Part shown: in pieces, positions 1 through 7,841 of the stretch
Layout: the number at the start of each line of letters is the position of its first letter
How positions within the stretch are numbered: the stretch's first letter is position 1
DNA from: CAG-390 sp045546615
GTDB taxonomy: Bacteria > Bacillota > Clostridia > Oscillospirales > CAG-272
Assembly: GCA_045546615.1 (NCBI GenBank)
Contig: JAZQDD010000019.1
Location: forward strand, 1-22,996
DNA length: 22,996 bases
Direction: 5' to 3'
Made by a program: the position numbers and the translations under genes
The notes under the pieces: model-generated
What the model was told of the DNA's origin: nothing
Seen by the model: the letters and a program-made list of their open reading frames with translations, nothing else
Database searches by the model: none

Positions 1-1728
1 TCACTTGCCGACAATGAAGCTGTAGAGGCATTTGGAAACGACTATAAAGTTCTTGTAAGAGGTCAGGGGATTCAGTCTGCGGGCTTTACCGATCCCGATA
101 CGGCACTTGATGAGGGATTTGGCGACAAGCTTCCCTTTGACAACATTACTCTTGCAACGGGAATCGATCTCAAAACCGCGCTTCATAATTTGAACGGTGA
201 TGACTCTGATGCGGCTAATAAGATCACTGAAAAGGTTGCTAACGTCACCTTTGGTTTTAACAAGGACTATGCCGATGAGGTTGAAGGCTATGAAGGTACT
301 CTCACCAGCGTTGAGCAGGATACAGAGGTCTATACCTACTACGTTCCCAACACCACCGACACTTCAAAGTATGACGTCTACGTCCTTGCGGATGATACTA
401 TTTATACACCCAAGGATAGCACGGCGCTGTTCAAGGATATGACGGCTTTGACGAAGGTCGATACCGCCAACGTAAACGTAAGCCGCACGGAAATTATGGC
501 GGAGATGTTTCGCAATTGCTCTAAGCTGACGGATATATATACAAGCAGTTGGAAAACCTCAAATGCAAAGAATATGGAAAGAATATTCCAGAATTGTTCA
601 AATCTTGCTGATATTGATGTTTCCAATTGGGACGTTAGTAATGTGGAGAATCTTAGACATGCCTTCAGTAAGTGTACCGCACTGACAGAGCTTAATACTT
701 CTTCGTGGCGATTGCTCGAAGTTACCGATATGTATGCGATGTTCAACGCTTGCACAAACCTTGCTACATTGGATGTTTCGGGTTGGGGCTTGAATAAGGC
801 GACCAATTTGGCATATTTGTTCTATAACTGCCCTGCTTTGACTCAATTGGATGTGGGCGATTGGCAGGTAGGCAACGTTAAAACCATGCAGGCTACATTT
901 TACGCTTGTAAGAGTCTTACCTCATTGGATGTTTCCGAATGGGACGTTAGCAAGGTTACTACGTTTCAATCCTTCCTTTGTTCTGATAGTGGTGATTTAG
1001 AAGACGCTATGATGTTGAGCTCCATTGACGTTAGCAAATGGGATACCGGCAGTGCTACAAGTATGAAATCAATGTTCTACGGCTGTAGAAACTTGACCTA
1101 TTTGGATCTCAGCACAAAGCCTGAGATTGGTGCTTGGGACGTCAGCAACGTTACTGATATGTACCATATGTTTAGCCGTTGCTCTGCGTTGGAAACTCTC
1201 AATATTTCGGGTTGGGACACCTCGAGTCTTACTGATATGAACGGTATCTTTCATAATTGTTCGTCATTGAAGACGATTGACGTTTCTGATTTTGATACCC
1301 AGAATGTAACCACTATGGACCAGGTCTTTGAATATTGTTATGCACTTGAAGAGATCATAGGTCTTGACAAGTGGGACACGAGCAATGTGACTACGATGTA
1401 CCAAATGTTCAGCACCGACTCCGGCTACTCTGTCTCAAACCACTTGAAAGTTATTGACCTTTCTTCCTTTGATACCAGCAAGGTAACGGATATGTGCTAT
1501 ATGTTCCAGAACTCTCCCGATCTTGTAACCATTTACGTTGGTGATGGTTGGACTACGGAAAATGTAGTGGATTCTACTAATATGTTTACCAAGTGTCCCT
1601 TGCTGGTAGGTGAAAAAGGTACGGAGTTCGATGCAAATATCGTTGACAAGACCTACGCCCACGTGGACGGCGGACCGGAAAATCCCGGCTACTTTACCTA
1701 CAAGGCAGCGGAGAATACCGCCCCCTAA
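1..1728 (+). CDS. BspA-like (DUF285) repeat surface protein, 5' end outside the window
   Basis: The frame is open from the first base, so this is the C-terminal 575 residues of a longer protein; the TTG at 190 is internal, not a start. From about base 430 to 1600 it is built of roughly twelve repeats of about 24 residues with the pattern W-D-[VT]-S-x-[VA]-T-x-M-x-x-M-F-x-x-C-x-x-L-x-x-[IL]-D-[VL]-S. This is the signature of the DUF285/BspA-like leucine-rich repeat family, usually extracellular proteins used in adhesion or surface interaction. The end reads H-V-D-G-G-P-E-N-P-G-Y-F-T, a common close for this family, then a short polar tail. I see no LPxTG, C-terminal membrane segment or surface-layer domain, so any export signal or anchor must lie upstream of the window. 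One repeat near 960-1010 carries an acidic insert. The gene ends just before a hairpin terminator. Family call is firm; ligand and role are unknown. Confidence 0.9.
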   Translation, partial: SLADNEAVEAFGNDYKVLVRGQGIQSAGFTDPDTALDEGFGDKLPFDNITLATGIDLKTALHNLNGDDSDAANKITEKVANVTFGFNKDYADEVEGYEGTLTSVEQDTEVYTYYVPNTTDTSKYDVYVLADDTIYTPKDSTALFKDMTALTKVDTANVNVSRTEIMAEMFRNCSKLTDIYTSSWKTSNAKNMERIFQNCSNLADIDVSNWDVSNVENLRHAFSKCTALTELNTSSWRLLEVTDMYAMFNACTNLATLDVSGWGLNKATNLAYLFYNCPALTQLDVGDWQVGNVKTMQATFYACKSLTSLDVSEWDVSKVTTFQSFLCSDSGDLEDAMMLSSIDVSKWDTGSATSMKSMFYGCRNLTYLDLSTKPEIGAWDVSNVTDMYHMFSRCSALETLNISGWDTSSLTDMNGIFHNCSSLKTIDVSDFDTQNVTTMDQVFEYCYALEEIIGLDKWDTSNVTTMYQMFSTDSGYSVSNHLKVIDLSSFDTSKVTDMCYMFQNSPDLVTIYVGDGWTTENVVDSTNMFTKCPLLVGEKGTEFDANIVDKTYAHVDGGPENPGYFTYKAAENTAP

Positions 1729-1746
1729 GAAAATCAATAATCATTT

Positions 1747-1777
1747 TATCCGCCCGACCGCATAGGTCGGGCGGATA
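1747..1777 (+). terminator. Rho-independent terminator after the BspA-like gene
   Basis: A GC-rich 13-bp perfect stem (1747-1759 with 1765-1777) closes a 5-nt loop 19 bases after the stop codon. The following T-tract is short and interrupted (TTAAATATT), so termination strength is uncertain. Confidence 0.65.
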
Positions 1778-1821
1778 TTAAATATTATGGGCGGTATTTA
1801 ATCGAATTTGCTTATCATCTA

Positions 1822-1850
1822 TTGACAGAGTTATTATTTTGTGATACAAT
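1822..1850 (+). promoter_or_regulatory. Sigma-A promoter of the small SOS-box gene
   Basis: TTGACA (1822-1827) is followed by a 17-bp spacer and TACAAT (1845-1850), which is near-perfect vegetative promoter sequence. Transcription should start around 1857, inside the LexA-type palindrome. Confidence 0.8.
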
Positions 1851-1851
1851 A

Positions 1852-1867
1852 TAGAACAAATGTTCTA
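1852..1867 (+). promoter_or_regulatory. LexA/DinR-type SOS box
   Basis: The 16-bp perfect palindrome TAGAACAAATGTTCTA contains the Gram-positive SOS-box core GAAC-N4-GTTC. It starts one base after the -10 element and covers the expected transcription start, an ideal position for repression. This predicts that the downstream gene is silent until DNA damage triggers LexA cleavage. Confidence 0.78.
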
Positions 1868-1881
1868 CATAGGAGGTGAAA

Positions 1882-2256
1882 ATGTCAATAGATTACAAAA
1901 GAGAAGAGGAGATACGCGCGTTCAGAAGATTCGCGCGACTGGGGCTTCATAAGGAAAGCGACCCGATCGCGGTAATAAACCGCATAAGAAAAAACTCATC
2001 CGAGGAGGTTGCGCGCGACCTTCTGGCGGTGTGGGACACACTTCGCTTGCTTGAGGCCATGGGAAAGTCCGATGCGGCGCAGGCTGTGCGGAGCGTTTAT
2101 TTTTTGGCATCCGAAATGCAGTTTCACGCAAAGGATATCACGTATCTCATTATTAACGTTTCGCGTGAGCTTCACTGCGATGACAGAACCGTTTACCGCA
2201 GACTGAGCGAAGCACGCGAGTTGTGGAGGCGTTTGCGTGAATATAAACAGAAATGA
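1882..2256 (+). CDS. Small helix-turn-helix-like protein, predicted SOS-induced
   Basis: I choose the ATG at 1882, five bases after a perfect AGGAGG (1871-1876); a GTG at 1876 in the same frame overlaps that site and is not credible. The 124-residue product is highly charged and predicted all-helical. Its C-terminal third (about 85-115: ITYLIINVSREL, then CDDRTVYRRLSEAR) looks like a helix-turn-helix of the sigma-70 region 4 or phage-regulator kind, with the recognition helix near R102-A111, and it ends in a basic tail. I cannot assign a named family. The gene stands alone between a terminator and the promoter of the next operon. The LexA box at its start site suggests a role in the DNA-damage response or in control of a mobile element. 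It could also be a damage-induced inhibitor rather than a transcription factor. Confidence 0.7.
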   Translation: MSIDYKREEEIRAFRRFARLGLHKESDPIAVINRIRKNSSEEVARDLLAVWDTLRLLEAMGKSDAAQAVRSVYFLASEMQFHAKDITYLIINVSRELHCDDRTVYRRLSEARELWRRLREYKQK

Positions 2257-2341
2257 GCAAGAGTTTTCCGTTTGACTGCCAAAATTGGTAATAAAATGGT
2301 ACTTTGTAACAAAAAATGTCCTATTTTTAGCAAGATAACTA

Positions 2342-2376
2342 TTGATTTTGTAAGTTATATATGGTATCATTATATA
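2342..2376 (+). promoter_or_regulatory. Probable promoter(s) of the dehydrogenase/isomerase operon
   Basis: Two overlapping candidates exist, both with 17-bp spacers: TTGATT (2342-2347) with TATCAT (2365-2370), and TTGTAA (2348-2353) with TATATA (2371-2376). Neither is strong. A small hairpin, GGGG-TAT-CCCC (2380-2390), sits in the leader just downstream. Confidence 0.4.
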
Positions 2377-2423
2377 AATGGGGTATCCCCGTAATTTCCT
2401 ATATGTAAAGGAGAAAAAGGACT

Positions 2424-3515
2424 ATGAACAATACTATTCTTCGCGCCGCTATCGTCGGATGCGGCGGCATCGCCACCAACAAGCATCTTCCCGCCCTCGT
2501 AAAGCAGGAAAAACTCAAGATCGTCGCTTTCTGCGATATCATTGAGGAGCGCGCTGTCAAGGCTCGCGCTAAATTCGGTAAGGGTGATGAATATATAACT
2601 ACTGATTATCACAAGGTTATCGAGGATAAGGACGTTGATATCGTTTACGTTCTTACCCCCAACCGTTCCCACAGCTTTATCACCGTTGATGCGCTCAACG
2701 CAGGCAAGCACGTTATGTGCGAAAAGCCCATGGCTATCAACTCCGCAGAGGCTAAAAAGATGCTTGACGCCGCAAAGGCAACGGGCAAGAAGCTCTCTAT
2801 CGGCTATCAGAACCGCCACCGCCCTGACTCTCTCTGGCTCAAGGCTCAGGCAGAGGACGGCGTTTTCGGTGACATCTACTATGCTAAGGCAACTGCTCTC
2901 CGCCGCAGAATGGTTCCCACTTGGGGCGTATTCCTTAACGAGGAAGAGCAGGGCGGCGGTCCCCTCATCGACATCGGCACTCACGCTCTTGACCTTACGC
3001 TCTGGATCCTTGACAACTATAAGCCCAAGTATTGCGTAGGTACCACATATCACAAGCTCAACGACCTTGCAGACGCAGATCAGGCAAACGCTTGGGGTCC
3101 TTGGGACAGAAGCAAGTTTACCGTTGAGGATAGTGCGTTCGGCTTTGTAGTTATGGAGAACGGTGCGACTATCGTTCTTGAGTCCTCTTGGGCTATCAAC
3201 ATGCTTGAAACCAAGGAAGCTATCACCGCATTCTGCGGAACCAAGGCAGGCGCTGATATGAACGACGGCGTTCGCATCAACGGCGTAAGCCACGGCGCAC
3301 AGTACCGCTTTATTCCCAAGCTCACCGCTGACAGCGCAGCTTACAACGACGGTAAGGCAGGTGAAACTCCCGCTGACCGTGAGGCAAGGCTCTTTATTGA
3401 GGCTGTCCTCAACGATACCGAGCCTTTTGTAACTCCCGAGCAGGCATATACCGTTACAAGAATTCTTGAGGGTATCTATACCTCTGCCGCTACGGGCGAG
3501 ATCTACAGATTTTAA
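2424..3515 (+). CDS. Gfo/Idh/MocA-family NAD(P)-dependent sugar or inositol dehydrogenase
   Basis: A 363-residue cytoplasmic oxidoreductase, usual length for the family. The N-terminal Rossmann domain carries the nucleotide-binding stretch A-I-V-G-C-G-G-I-A (residues 9-17). The catalytic lysine lies in the family motif C-E-K-P (K101), and the second domain has the D-I-G-T-H-A-L-D motif (183-190) with the expected catalytic His187. The closing segment P-F-V-T-P-E-Q-A-Y is also typical. Family members oxidise or reduce a hydroxyl on sugars, inositols or sugar nucleotides; the substrate cannot be read from sequence. The isomerase-like gene 15 bases downstream is almost certainly co-transcribed, a pairing common in inositol, rare-sugar and glycoside-oxidation pathways. 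The start has a ribosome site at 2407-2413 with 10-nt spacing. Confidence 0.93.
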   Translation: MNNTILRAAIVGCGGIATNKHLPALVKQEKLKIVAFCDIIEERAVKARAKFGKGDEYITTDYHKVIEDKDVDIVYVLTPNRSHSFITVDALNAGKHVMCEKPMAINSAEAKKMLDAAKATGKKLSIGYQNRHRPDSLWLKAQAEDGVFGDIYYAKATALRRRMVPTWGVFLNEEEQGGGPLIDIGTHALDLTLWILDNYKPKYCVGTTYHKLNDLADADQANAWGPWDRSKFTVEDSAFGFVVMENGATIVLESSWAINMLETKEAITAFCGTKAGADMNDGVRINGVSHGAQYRFIPKLTADSAAYNDGKAGETPADREARLFIEAVLNDTEPFVTPEQAYTVTRILEGIYTSAATGEIYRF

Positions 3516-3530
3516 TTTTTGAGGTGCATT

Positions 3531-4523
3531 ATGAAGCTTGCAGTACTTGAAAATCTTTACGCCGCTAAAACGCTTGACGAGTCGCTGTCCATTCTCAGCG
3601 GTCTCGGTATCAAGGCAGTAGAGGTAGGCGCGGGCGGATATCCCGGCAAGGCGCATTGCGATCCCGCTGTTCTTCTTGCAGACTCCGCGGCACTTGATGC
3701 ATTCAAGGCAACGTTTGCAAAGTACGGTATAGAGATCATTGCTCTGGCTTGCCACGGCAACCCCCTCCATCCCGACGCAGCTACCGCAGCCGCGTATGAC
3801 GCGGACTTCAAAAATGCCGTTCTGCTTGCTGAAAAGCTCGGCATCAAGACGATTGTTGGCTTTTCGGGTTGCCCCGGTGATTCCGAAGGCTCGAAATATC
3901 CCAACTGGGTAACTTGCCCTTGGCCCGAGGATTTCCTTGCTATACTGGATTGGCAGTGGAACGAAAAGCTGATTCCGTACTGGGTAAAAACCGCTGAATT
4001 TGCACTTTCCCACGGCGTTGAACATATTGCATTTGAGATGCACCCCGGATTCTGCGTATACAACCCTGAAACCGTACTTAAGCTCCGCGCGGCTGTATCA
4101 AAGGTTGCCGGCGAGAAGATAGGTAATGTTCTCGGTGCAAATCTCGATCCTTCTCACCTTATCTGGCAGGGTATCGATCCCGTTGCCGCGATCCGTGAGC
4201 TTAAAGGCGCGATATACCACTTCCACGCAAAGGACACCAAGATAGATAAGTACAACACAGCCAAGAACGGTGTGCTTGATACCAAGCATTACAGCGACGA
4301 GCTTGGCAGAGCGTGGGTGTTCAGAGCCGTTGGATTCGGTAACGACGCCGCGTATTGGCGCGATATCATCTCTAACCTTCGTCTGTGCGGCTATGATGGA
4401 GCGCTCTCCATCGAGCATGAGGACAGCGTAATGACCATTGACGAGGGACTCAAGAAGGCTATTGCCTTCCTTGCTCCCATGGTCATGGAGGAAGATAAGC
4501 CTCGCACTATGAGCTGGGCGTAA
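3531..4523 (+). CDS. Sugar phosphate isomerase/epimerase-like TIM-barrel protein
   Basis: The ATG at 3531 follows GAGGTG (3521-3526); the in-frame TTG at 3519 lies upstream of that site and is unlikely. The 330-residue protein has the AP-endonuclease-2/xylose-isomerase-like barrel. Probable metal ligands are E169 (F-E-M-H-P), D206 with H209 (N-L-D-P-S-H-L), H230 and H232 (H-F-H-A-K-D) and E295 (S-I-E-H-E-D), in the order found in IolE/IolI-type isomerases and epimerases. It is likely a divalent-metal enzyme acting on the product of the upstream dehydrogenase. The exact reaction is unknown: keto-sugar epimerisation, inosose isomerisation and 3-keto-glycoside cleavage are all possible. The pair ends at a long shared hairpin with the convergent gene. 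Confidence 0.9.
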   Translation: MKLAVLENLYAAKTLDESLSILSGLGIKAVEVGAGGYPGKAHCDPAVLLADSAALDAFKATFAKYGIEIIALACHGNPLHPDAATAAAYDADFKNAVLLAEKLGIKTIVGFSGCPGDSEGSKYPNWVTCPWPEDFLAILDWQWNEKLIPYWVKTAEFALSHGVEHIAFEMHPGFCVYNPETVLKLRAAVSKVAGEKIGNVLGANLDPSHLIWQGIDPVAAIRELKGAIYHFHAKDTKIDKYNTAKNGVLDTKHYSDELGRAWVFRAVGFGNDAAYWRDIISNLRLCGYDGALSIEHEDSVMTIDEGLKKAIAFLAPMVMEEDKPRTMSWA

Positions 4524-4527
4524 TACA

Positions 4528-5634
4528 TTAAAACACAGAGGACGGAGAGTTATTCTCCGTCCTCTGTGTTTTTAGTATTTCTTGAATATTGTAAATGTTT
4601 TTTTCGAGCGCGGTACGCACTTGCGCTTCAAGATTTGGCGATTTTCCGCACCCTAAAAGAATGCGCATATTGTACGTAGAGATAGCATCGGCACATTTAT
4701 CCAGCTTGTTCCGTATGAAATCCTCGTCGGTCATAAGCTCGGGAACTGATATGGTGTATAGGTCAAGGGCGAGGAACGCCTTGGTGATGCCCGATGCGCG
4801 TAAGACTTCTTTTGCGTTCTTGGTTTCGAGAAGTTCGTGGCTTAACGCTATGCCAACGGAAAGACCTGTGGCATCCTCTCGTGAAAGAAGCTCAATGACA
4901 AAATTATTTGCCTCGGCAAGTCCCTCGGGATCGGAAGAAAAACCGAGAAGAACTATCTCGTCAATTCCGTATGATGCTATCTCGCAGAGAAGCGATAATT
5001 CATATTCCCGCAAAAGATTCTTTTCGGCGGAAGATGCCGAGGGGAATGAGAGTGCAAAAACTCCGCTGACGTATTCATCCTTGGGAAAAGATGCGAGGGC
5101 GGCGCCGAGGTCAACGTCCGCGTCGCTTGCGAGCGCATATTTCAGGCTGATCGGCGAAGAATAGTGAAGAATGGCAGAGCCGTCATTGCTGAATGAGCGC
5201 AAAAGTACGGACACTGCGTTATAGGAGATCGTGACGTTGTTTGGACTTTCAAGACTTTCGTCGGCGGTCGTGTTTTCCGTTGTTATCTCTGTGGTATCAG
5301 GAGCGGTGGTTTCATCAGTTGAGTCGGGAGCGGTGGTTTCATCAGTTGAGTCAGGAGCTGTGGTAGCGTCGGTATGTTCCGGAATTGATAGCGGGCGCGC
5401 CTGCGCAAGAATTACCGGCATCTTGGGTGCAGACGTGGGCGCGGTGGTGGAGGGGAGCGTGATGCTTTCGGTGTTATCGGCAATTTCTCCAAGCCTTGAA
5501 CCGAGCGCGACGGCGAAAACGAATATCAAAATAGCCGCTATAATGACAGCAATAGTGTATTTTGCCCATCCGTTCATGGGCTTTTTATGTCTGTGCCTGT
5601 ATGCGCGGCGTCTTCCTGTACTAATTGATCTCAT
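4528..5634 (-). CDS. Membrane-anchored extracellular protein of unknown function with Thr-rich linker
   Basis: The 368-residue product begins with a basic cytoplasmic stretch (1-24, many Arg, His and Lys) and one membrane segment (about 25-45). A Thr/Asp/Ala-rich linker follows (about 54-133) with a nine-residue tandem repeat D-S-T-D-E-T-T-A-P. The C-terminal domain (about 135-350) alternates strands and helices (G-I-D-E-I-V-L-L-G-F, then S-V-G-I-A-L-S). It faintly resembles the barrel of putative glycosyl hydrolases such as the DUF4015 group, but is shorter and shows no clear catalytic pair, so I do not assign activity. The start codon overlaps the stop of the upstream foldase gene by one base (TGATG), implying translational coupling. 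The C-terminus is written by the terminator hairpin. Confidence 0.72.
   Translation of the reverse strand: MRSISTGRRRAYRHRHKKPMNGWAKYTIAVIIAAILIFVFAVALGSRLGEIADNTESITLPSTTAPTSAPKMPVILAQARPLSIPEHTDATTAPDSTDETTAPDSTDETTAPDTTEITTENTTADESLESPNNVTISYNAVSVLLRSFSNDGSAILHYSSPISLKYALASDADVDLGAALASFPKDEYVSGVFALSFPSASSAEKNLLREYELSLLCEIASYGIDEIVLLGFSSDPEGLAEANNFVIELLSREDATGLSVGIALSHELLETKNAKEVLRASGITKAFLALDLYTISVPELMTDEDFIRNKLDKCADAISTYNMRILLGCGKSPNLEAQVRTALEKNIYNIQEILKTQRTENNSPSSVF
4530..4573. terminator. Bidirectional terminator embedded in the 3' end of the convergent gene
   Basis: A perfect 19-bp stem (4530-4548 with 4554-4572) closes a 5-nt loop, with A-tracts and T-tracts at its two bases so that it can work on both strands. 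On the minus strand the stem also encodes the last codons and stop of the neighbouring gene. Confidence 0.9.
5301..5370 (-). repeat. 27-bp tandem repeat in the linker-coding region
   Basis: Two nearly identical 27-bp units (5301-5327 and 5328-5354, differing at one base) and a decayed third unit encode the repeated D-S-T-D-E-T-T-A-P in the extracellular linker. In-frame copy-number change would lengthen or shorten the linker without a frameshift. Confidence 0.85.
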
Positions 5635-6665
5635 CAGCTTATAGCCACAAGGTCAAGGCTCGCGCCGTATTCGTTGGGGGTAAATTTCATTTCGGAGGCG
5701 TATTCAACAAGAAGTTTGTTGAACTCAGAGCCGAGAATGTCATCCTTAAAATTGTCAAAATTTGCGGTAAGATAGCCTTCTTCAACTTCAAGACGCAGGA
5801 TGAAATAATATCCTTTGTCGGTGGTGATAACTTCGCTGATATCGCCAACGTCAAGGTCAAAGGCGGCAAGCTCATATTCCTCGGGCAGGTCGGAGGAGTA
5901 TCTTGCAAAATACTTGCCGTGCGTGGTTGTCATAGTCCAATCGTCGCAATATCTGCCCTTCATCAGTATGATGTCGGTTGCGGGATCGGCTGATGCGGCA
6001 AGCTCCGCGCGAAGCTTTTGGGCAAGGGCAAGACCATTCTCGCTCGTGTCGGAGATGTATACGTGGTTAGTGCGGAGGAATTTGTCGGAGTGCATATATT
6101 CTTGTATCGACTTGTCATCGTCCGGGATGATGCCGAGGTCGCTGATGAGAACGAATAAAAGCTCCTTTGCGCAATGATCGGCGGCAGTATAGAAGCGGTA
6201 GAGTCTGTCCGTGAGAGCATTATCGGAGAGCCATTGCTTGTATGCCTTGTTTCCGCCTTGCTCCTTTGCAGTAGCCTCTACGTCTGTTTGAACAGCATCG
6301 AGTATAGCGGATTCGTTAAACATAGCTTCAGAACCGCCAACGTAGTAGTCATCGGCAAGTGCCATAACGGAATAATAATCGCTTGCGAGGCTGTCGTATA
6401 CCAAGGTTTTAAGCTCGTCCTTGTATTTGGCGGCAGTCTCGGGGTTATCCCAAATGCCATCGCCGTATTTTTTCGCAAGCTCCGCCTTGAAATTTACAGT
6501 GAGGAAACGAAGCTCGTCGTAATGTATGTCGTAGCTTCCTACCTTGCCGACAACGGCGAGTTCCTCCTCGGTTGCCGCTATGGGTGAAAGAGAGCAGGAA
6601 ACGAGGCAGGGAAATGTGATAGCGAGAGCCAAGAGCAGGGCGGCGATGCGCCATATTTTCTTCAT
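5634..6665 (-). CDS. Parvulin-like peptidyl-prolyl isomerase lipoprotein (PrsA/SurA type)
   Basis: The ATG at 6665 has GGAGG eight bases upstream and gives a proper signal peptide; the open frame further upstream (to 6887) is non-coding. The 343-residue product has a lysine-starting hydrophobic signal with lipobox L-V-S-C (21-24), so it should be lipidated on Cys24 and exposed at the outer membrane face. Residues about 36-180 form a helical chaperone-like region. Residues about 195-295 fit a PpiC rotamase domain: R-T-N-H-V-Y-I-S, W-T-M-T-T-T-H-G, then G-D-I-S-E-V-I-T-T-D-K-G-Y-Y-F-I-L-R. Such proteins assist folding of secreted proteins. Catalytic residues are hard to place because the domain is divergent, so it may work mainly as a chaperone. 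It heads a two-gene operon. I could not pick a confident promoter in the AT-rich stretch 6666-6790. Confidence 0.85.
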   Translation of the reverse strand: MKKIWRIAALLLALAITFPCLVSCSLSPIAATEEELAVVGKVGSYDIHYDELRFLTVNFKAELAKKYGDGIWDNPETAAKYKDELKTLVYDSLASDYYSVMALADDYYVGGSEAMFNESAILDAVQTDVEATAKEQGGNKAYKQWLSDNALTDRLYRFYTAADHCAKELLFVLISDLGIIPDDDKSIQEYMHSDKFLRTNHVYISDTSENGLALAQKLRAELAASADPATDIILMKGRYCDDWTMTTTHGKYFARYSSDLPEEYELAAFDLDVGDISEVITTDKGYYFILRLEVEEGYLTANFDNFKDDILGSEFNKLLVEYASEMKFTPNEYGASLDLVAIS

Positions 6666-6798
6666 GAATTGATCCTCCGTGTTATATGAATGCAAAATAG
6701 CATAATAATCTAATTTATATAATAGCAAAAAATTGTGACTTTTGTGTGAATATAATGCAGTTTTTTTCTTTATTGCAGATAAAAAATCAAAAATACTA

Positions 6799-6827
6799 TT
6801 CACTTTAGCCTTTCGGTATGGTATACT
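6799..6827 (+). promoter_or_regulatory. Probable promoter of hprK
   Basis: TTCACT (6799-6804), a 17-bp spacer and TATACT (6822-6827) preceded by TGG give an extended -10 promoter in the divergent spacer between hprK and the foldase lipoprotein gene. Confidence 0.55.
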
Positions 6828-6859
6828 ATTGATATAAATACTTTTGAGGAAGTGAAAAA

Positions 6860-7792
6860 GTGGATAAATACAGCATATCGCTTGCAAAATTGATAGAAGA
6901 GTTTTCTCTCAATGTTATATATCTTCCCGATTCGGCGGAGAATATAATGGTAACGAGTAATGAGATAGACCGTCCCGGTCTTGCCCTCGCGGGATTCTTT
7001 GAGTATTTTAAAACCGATAGAATAAAGCTTATCGGAAACGCAGAGTACAGATATCTTTCCCGTCTTGATGATGCGGCGCGAAAGGTGAGCATTTCGGAAT
7101 TTCTTGCCAAGCGCCCCGTTGCCGTTTTGATGACGGCGGGACATCAGCCTTTTGACGAGATAGTTGAAAAATGCCGTGAGTTCGGAGTTCCGCTTCTCGG
7201 AACGGCGGACGCTACCTCGGCTATCATGGCGGCTCTTATTGCCTCGCTTAACATTCATCTTGCGCCGAGACTTACCCAGCACGGTGTTCTTGTAGAGGTA
7301 TATGGCGAGGGTATATTATTACTTGGGGACAGCGGTATCGGTAAGAGCGAAACGGCAATAGAGCTTGTTAAGCGCGGACACCGACTTATTGCGGACGATG
7401 CGGTGGAGATAAAGCGCGTTTCGGCAAAATCCGTTGTCGGCACGGCACCGGAGATAATACGTCACTACGTTGAGCTTCGCGGCATCGGTATAGTTGACGT
7501 GCGCCGCCTTTTCGGTATGGGCTCTGTAAAAATGTCTGAAAAAATAGACCTTGTGGTAAATCTTGAGCCTTGGGAGCAGGGCAAGATGTATGACAGATTG
7601 GGGCTTGATGAACAGCGTGTGGAAATACTCGGAATCAGCCTGCCAAGTCTTACGATACCCGTTCACGCGGGACGAAACCTTGCCATAATTCTTGAAATAG
7701 CCGCTATGAACAACCGTCAGAAAAAGATGGGTTACAACACGGCGGAAGAGTTTAACAAGCGTCTTATGTCCCTTATGGGAGTGGAAGAATAA
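6860..7792 (+). CDS. hprK: HPr kinase/phosphorylase
   Basis: This 310-residue protein is the normal length for HprK/P, the bifunctional enzyme that phosphorylates the phosphocarrier HPr on its regulatory serine with ATP or pyrophosphate, and removes that phosphate. It controls carbon catabolite repression in Firmicutes. The N-terminal domain spans about 1-130. The kinase domain has His141 (Q-H-G-V-L-V-E-V), the P-loop G-D-S-G-I-G-K-S (156-163), Asp179-Asp180, the HprK signature E-L-R-G-I-G-I-V-D-V-R-R-L-F-G (205-219) and the C-terminal motif I-P-V-H-A-G-R-N-L-A (266-275). Translation starts at GTG 6860 behind GAGGA (6846-6850). It stands alone, without the lgt or ptsH neighbours seen in many relatives, and ends in a shared terminator. 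Confidence 0.97.
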   Translation: MDKYSISLAKLIEEFSLNVIYLPDSAENIMVTSNEIDRPGLALAGFFEYFKTDRIKLIGNAEYRYLSRLDDAARKVSISEFLAKRPVAVLMTAGHQPFDEIVEKCREFGVPLLGTADATSAIMAALIASLNIHLAPRLTQHGVLVEVYGEGILLLGDSGIGKSETAIELVKRGHRLIADDAVEIKRVSAKSVVGTAPEIIRHYVELRGIGIVDVRRLFGMGSVKMSEKIDLVVNLEPWEQGKMYDRLGLDEQRVEILGISLPSLTIPVHAGRNLAIILEIAAMNNRQKKMGYNTAEEFNKRLMSLMGVEE

Positions 7793-7836
7793 AATGTACC
7801 CCAAAAGCATCTGCTTTTGGGGTACATTTTATGTTT
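7791..7836. terminator. Bidirectional terminator between hprK and the convergent membrane-protein gene
   Basis: A perfect inverted repeat of 19-bp arms (7791-7809 with 7812-7830) starts inside the hprK stop codon. It is flanked by A- and T-runs on both sides and the convergent gene stops at 7842, so it can terminate both transcripts. Confidence 0.9.
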
Positions 7837-7841
7837 TTAGA

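Noticed and set aside
430..1600. Regularly spaced repeats in the first gene as a possible CRISPR array or DNA-level tandem repeat
   Set aside because: Similarity is at protein level (DUF285 units); the DNA units are too diverged and translate continuously.
2370..4043. A 557-codon open frame on the minus strand opposite the dehydrogenase and isomerase genes
   Set aside because: It spans two well-supported plus-strand genes, has no recognisable domain, low-quality Cys/Val-rich composition and no ribosome site. It is a by-product of the codon bias of the real genes.
6666..6887. N-terminal extension of the foldase lipoprotein
   Set aside because: It would bury the signal peptide and lipobox 74 residues inside the protein and overlap the hprK start region; ATG 6665 has a good ribosome site.
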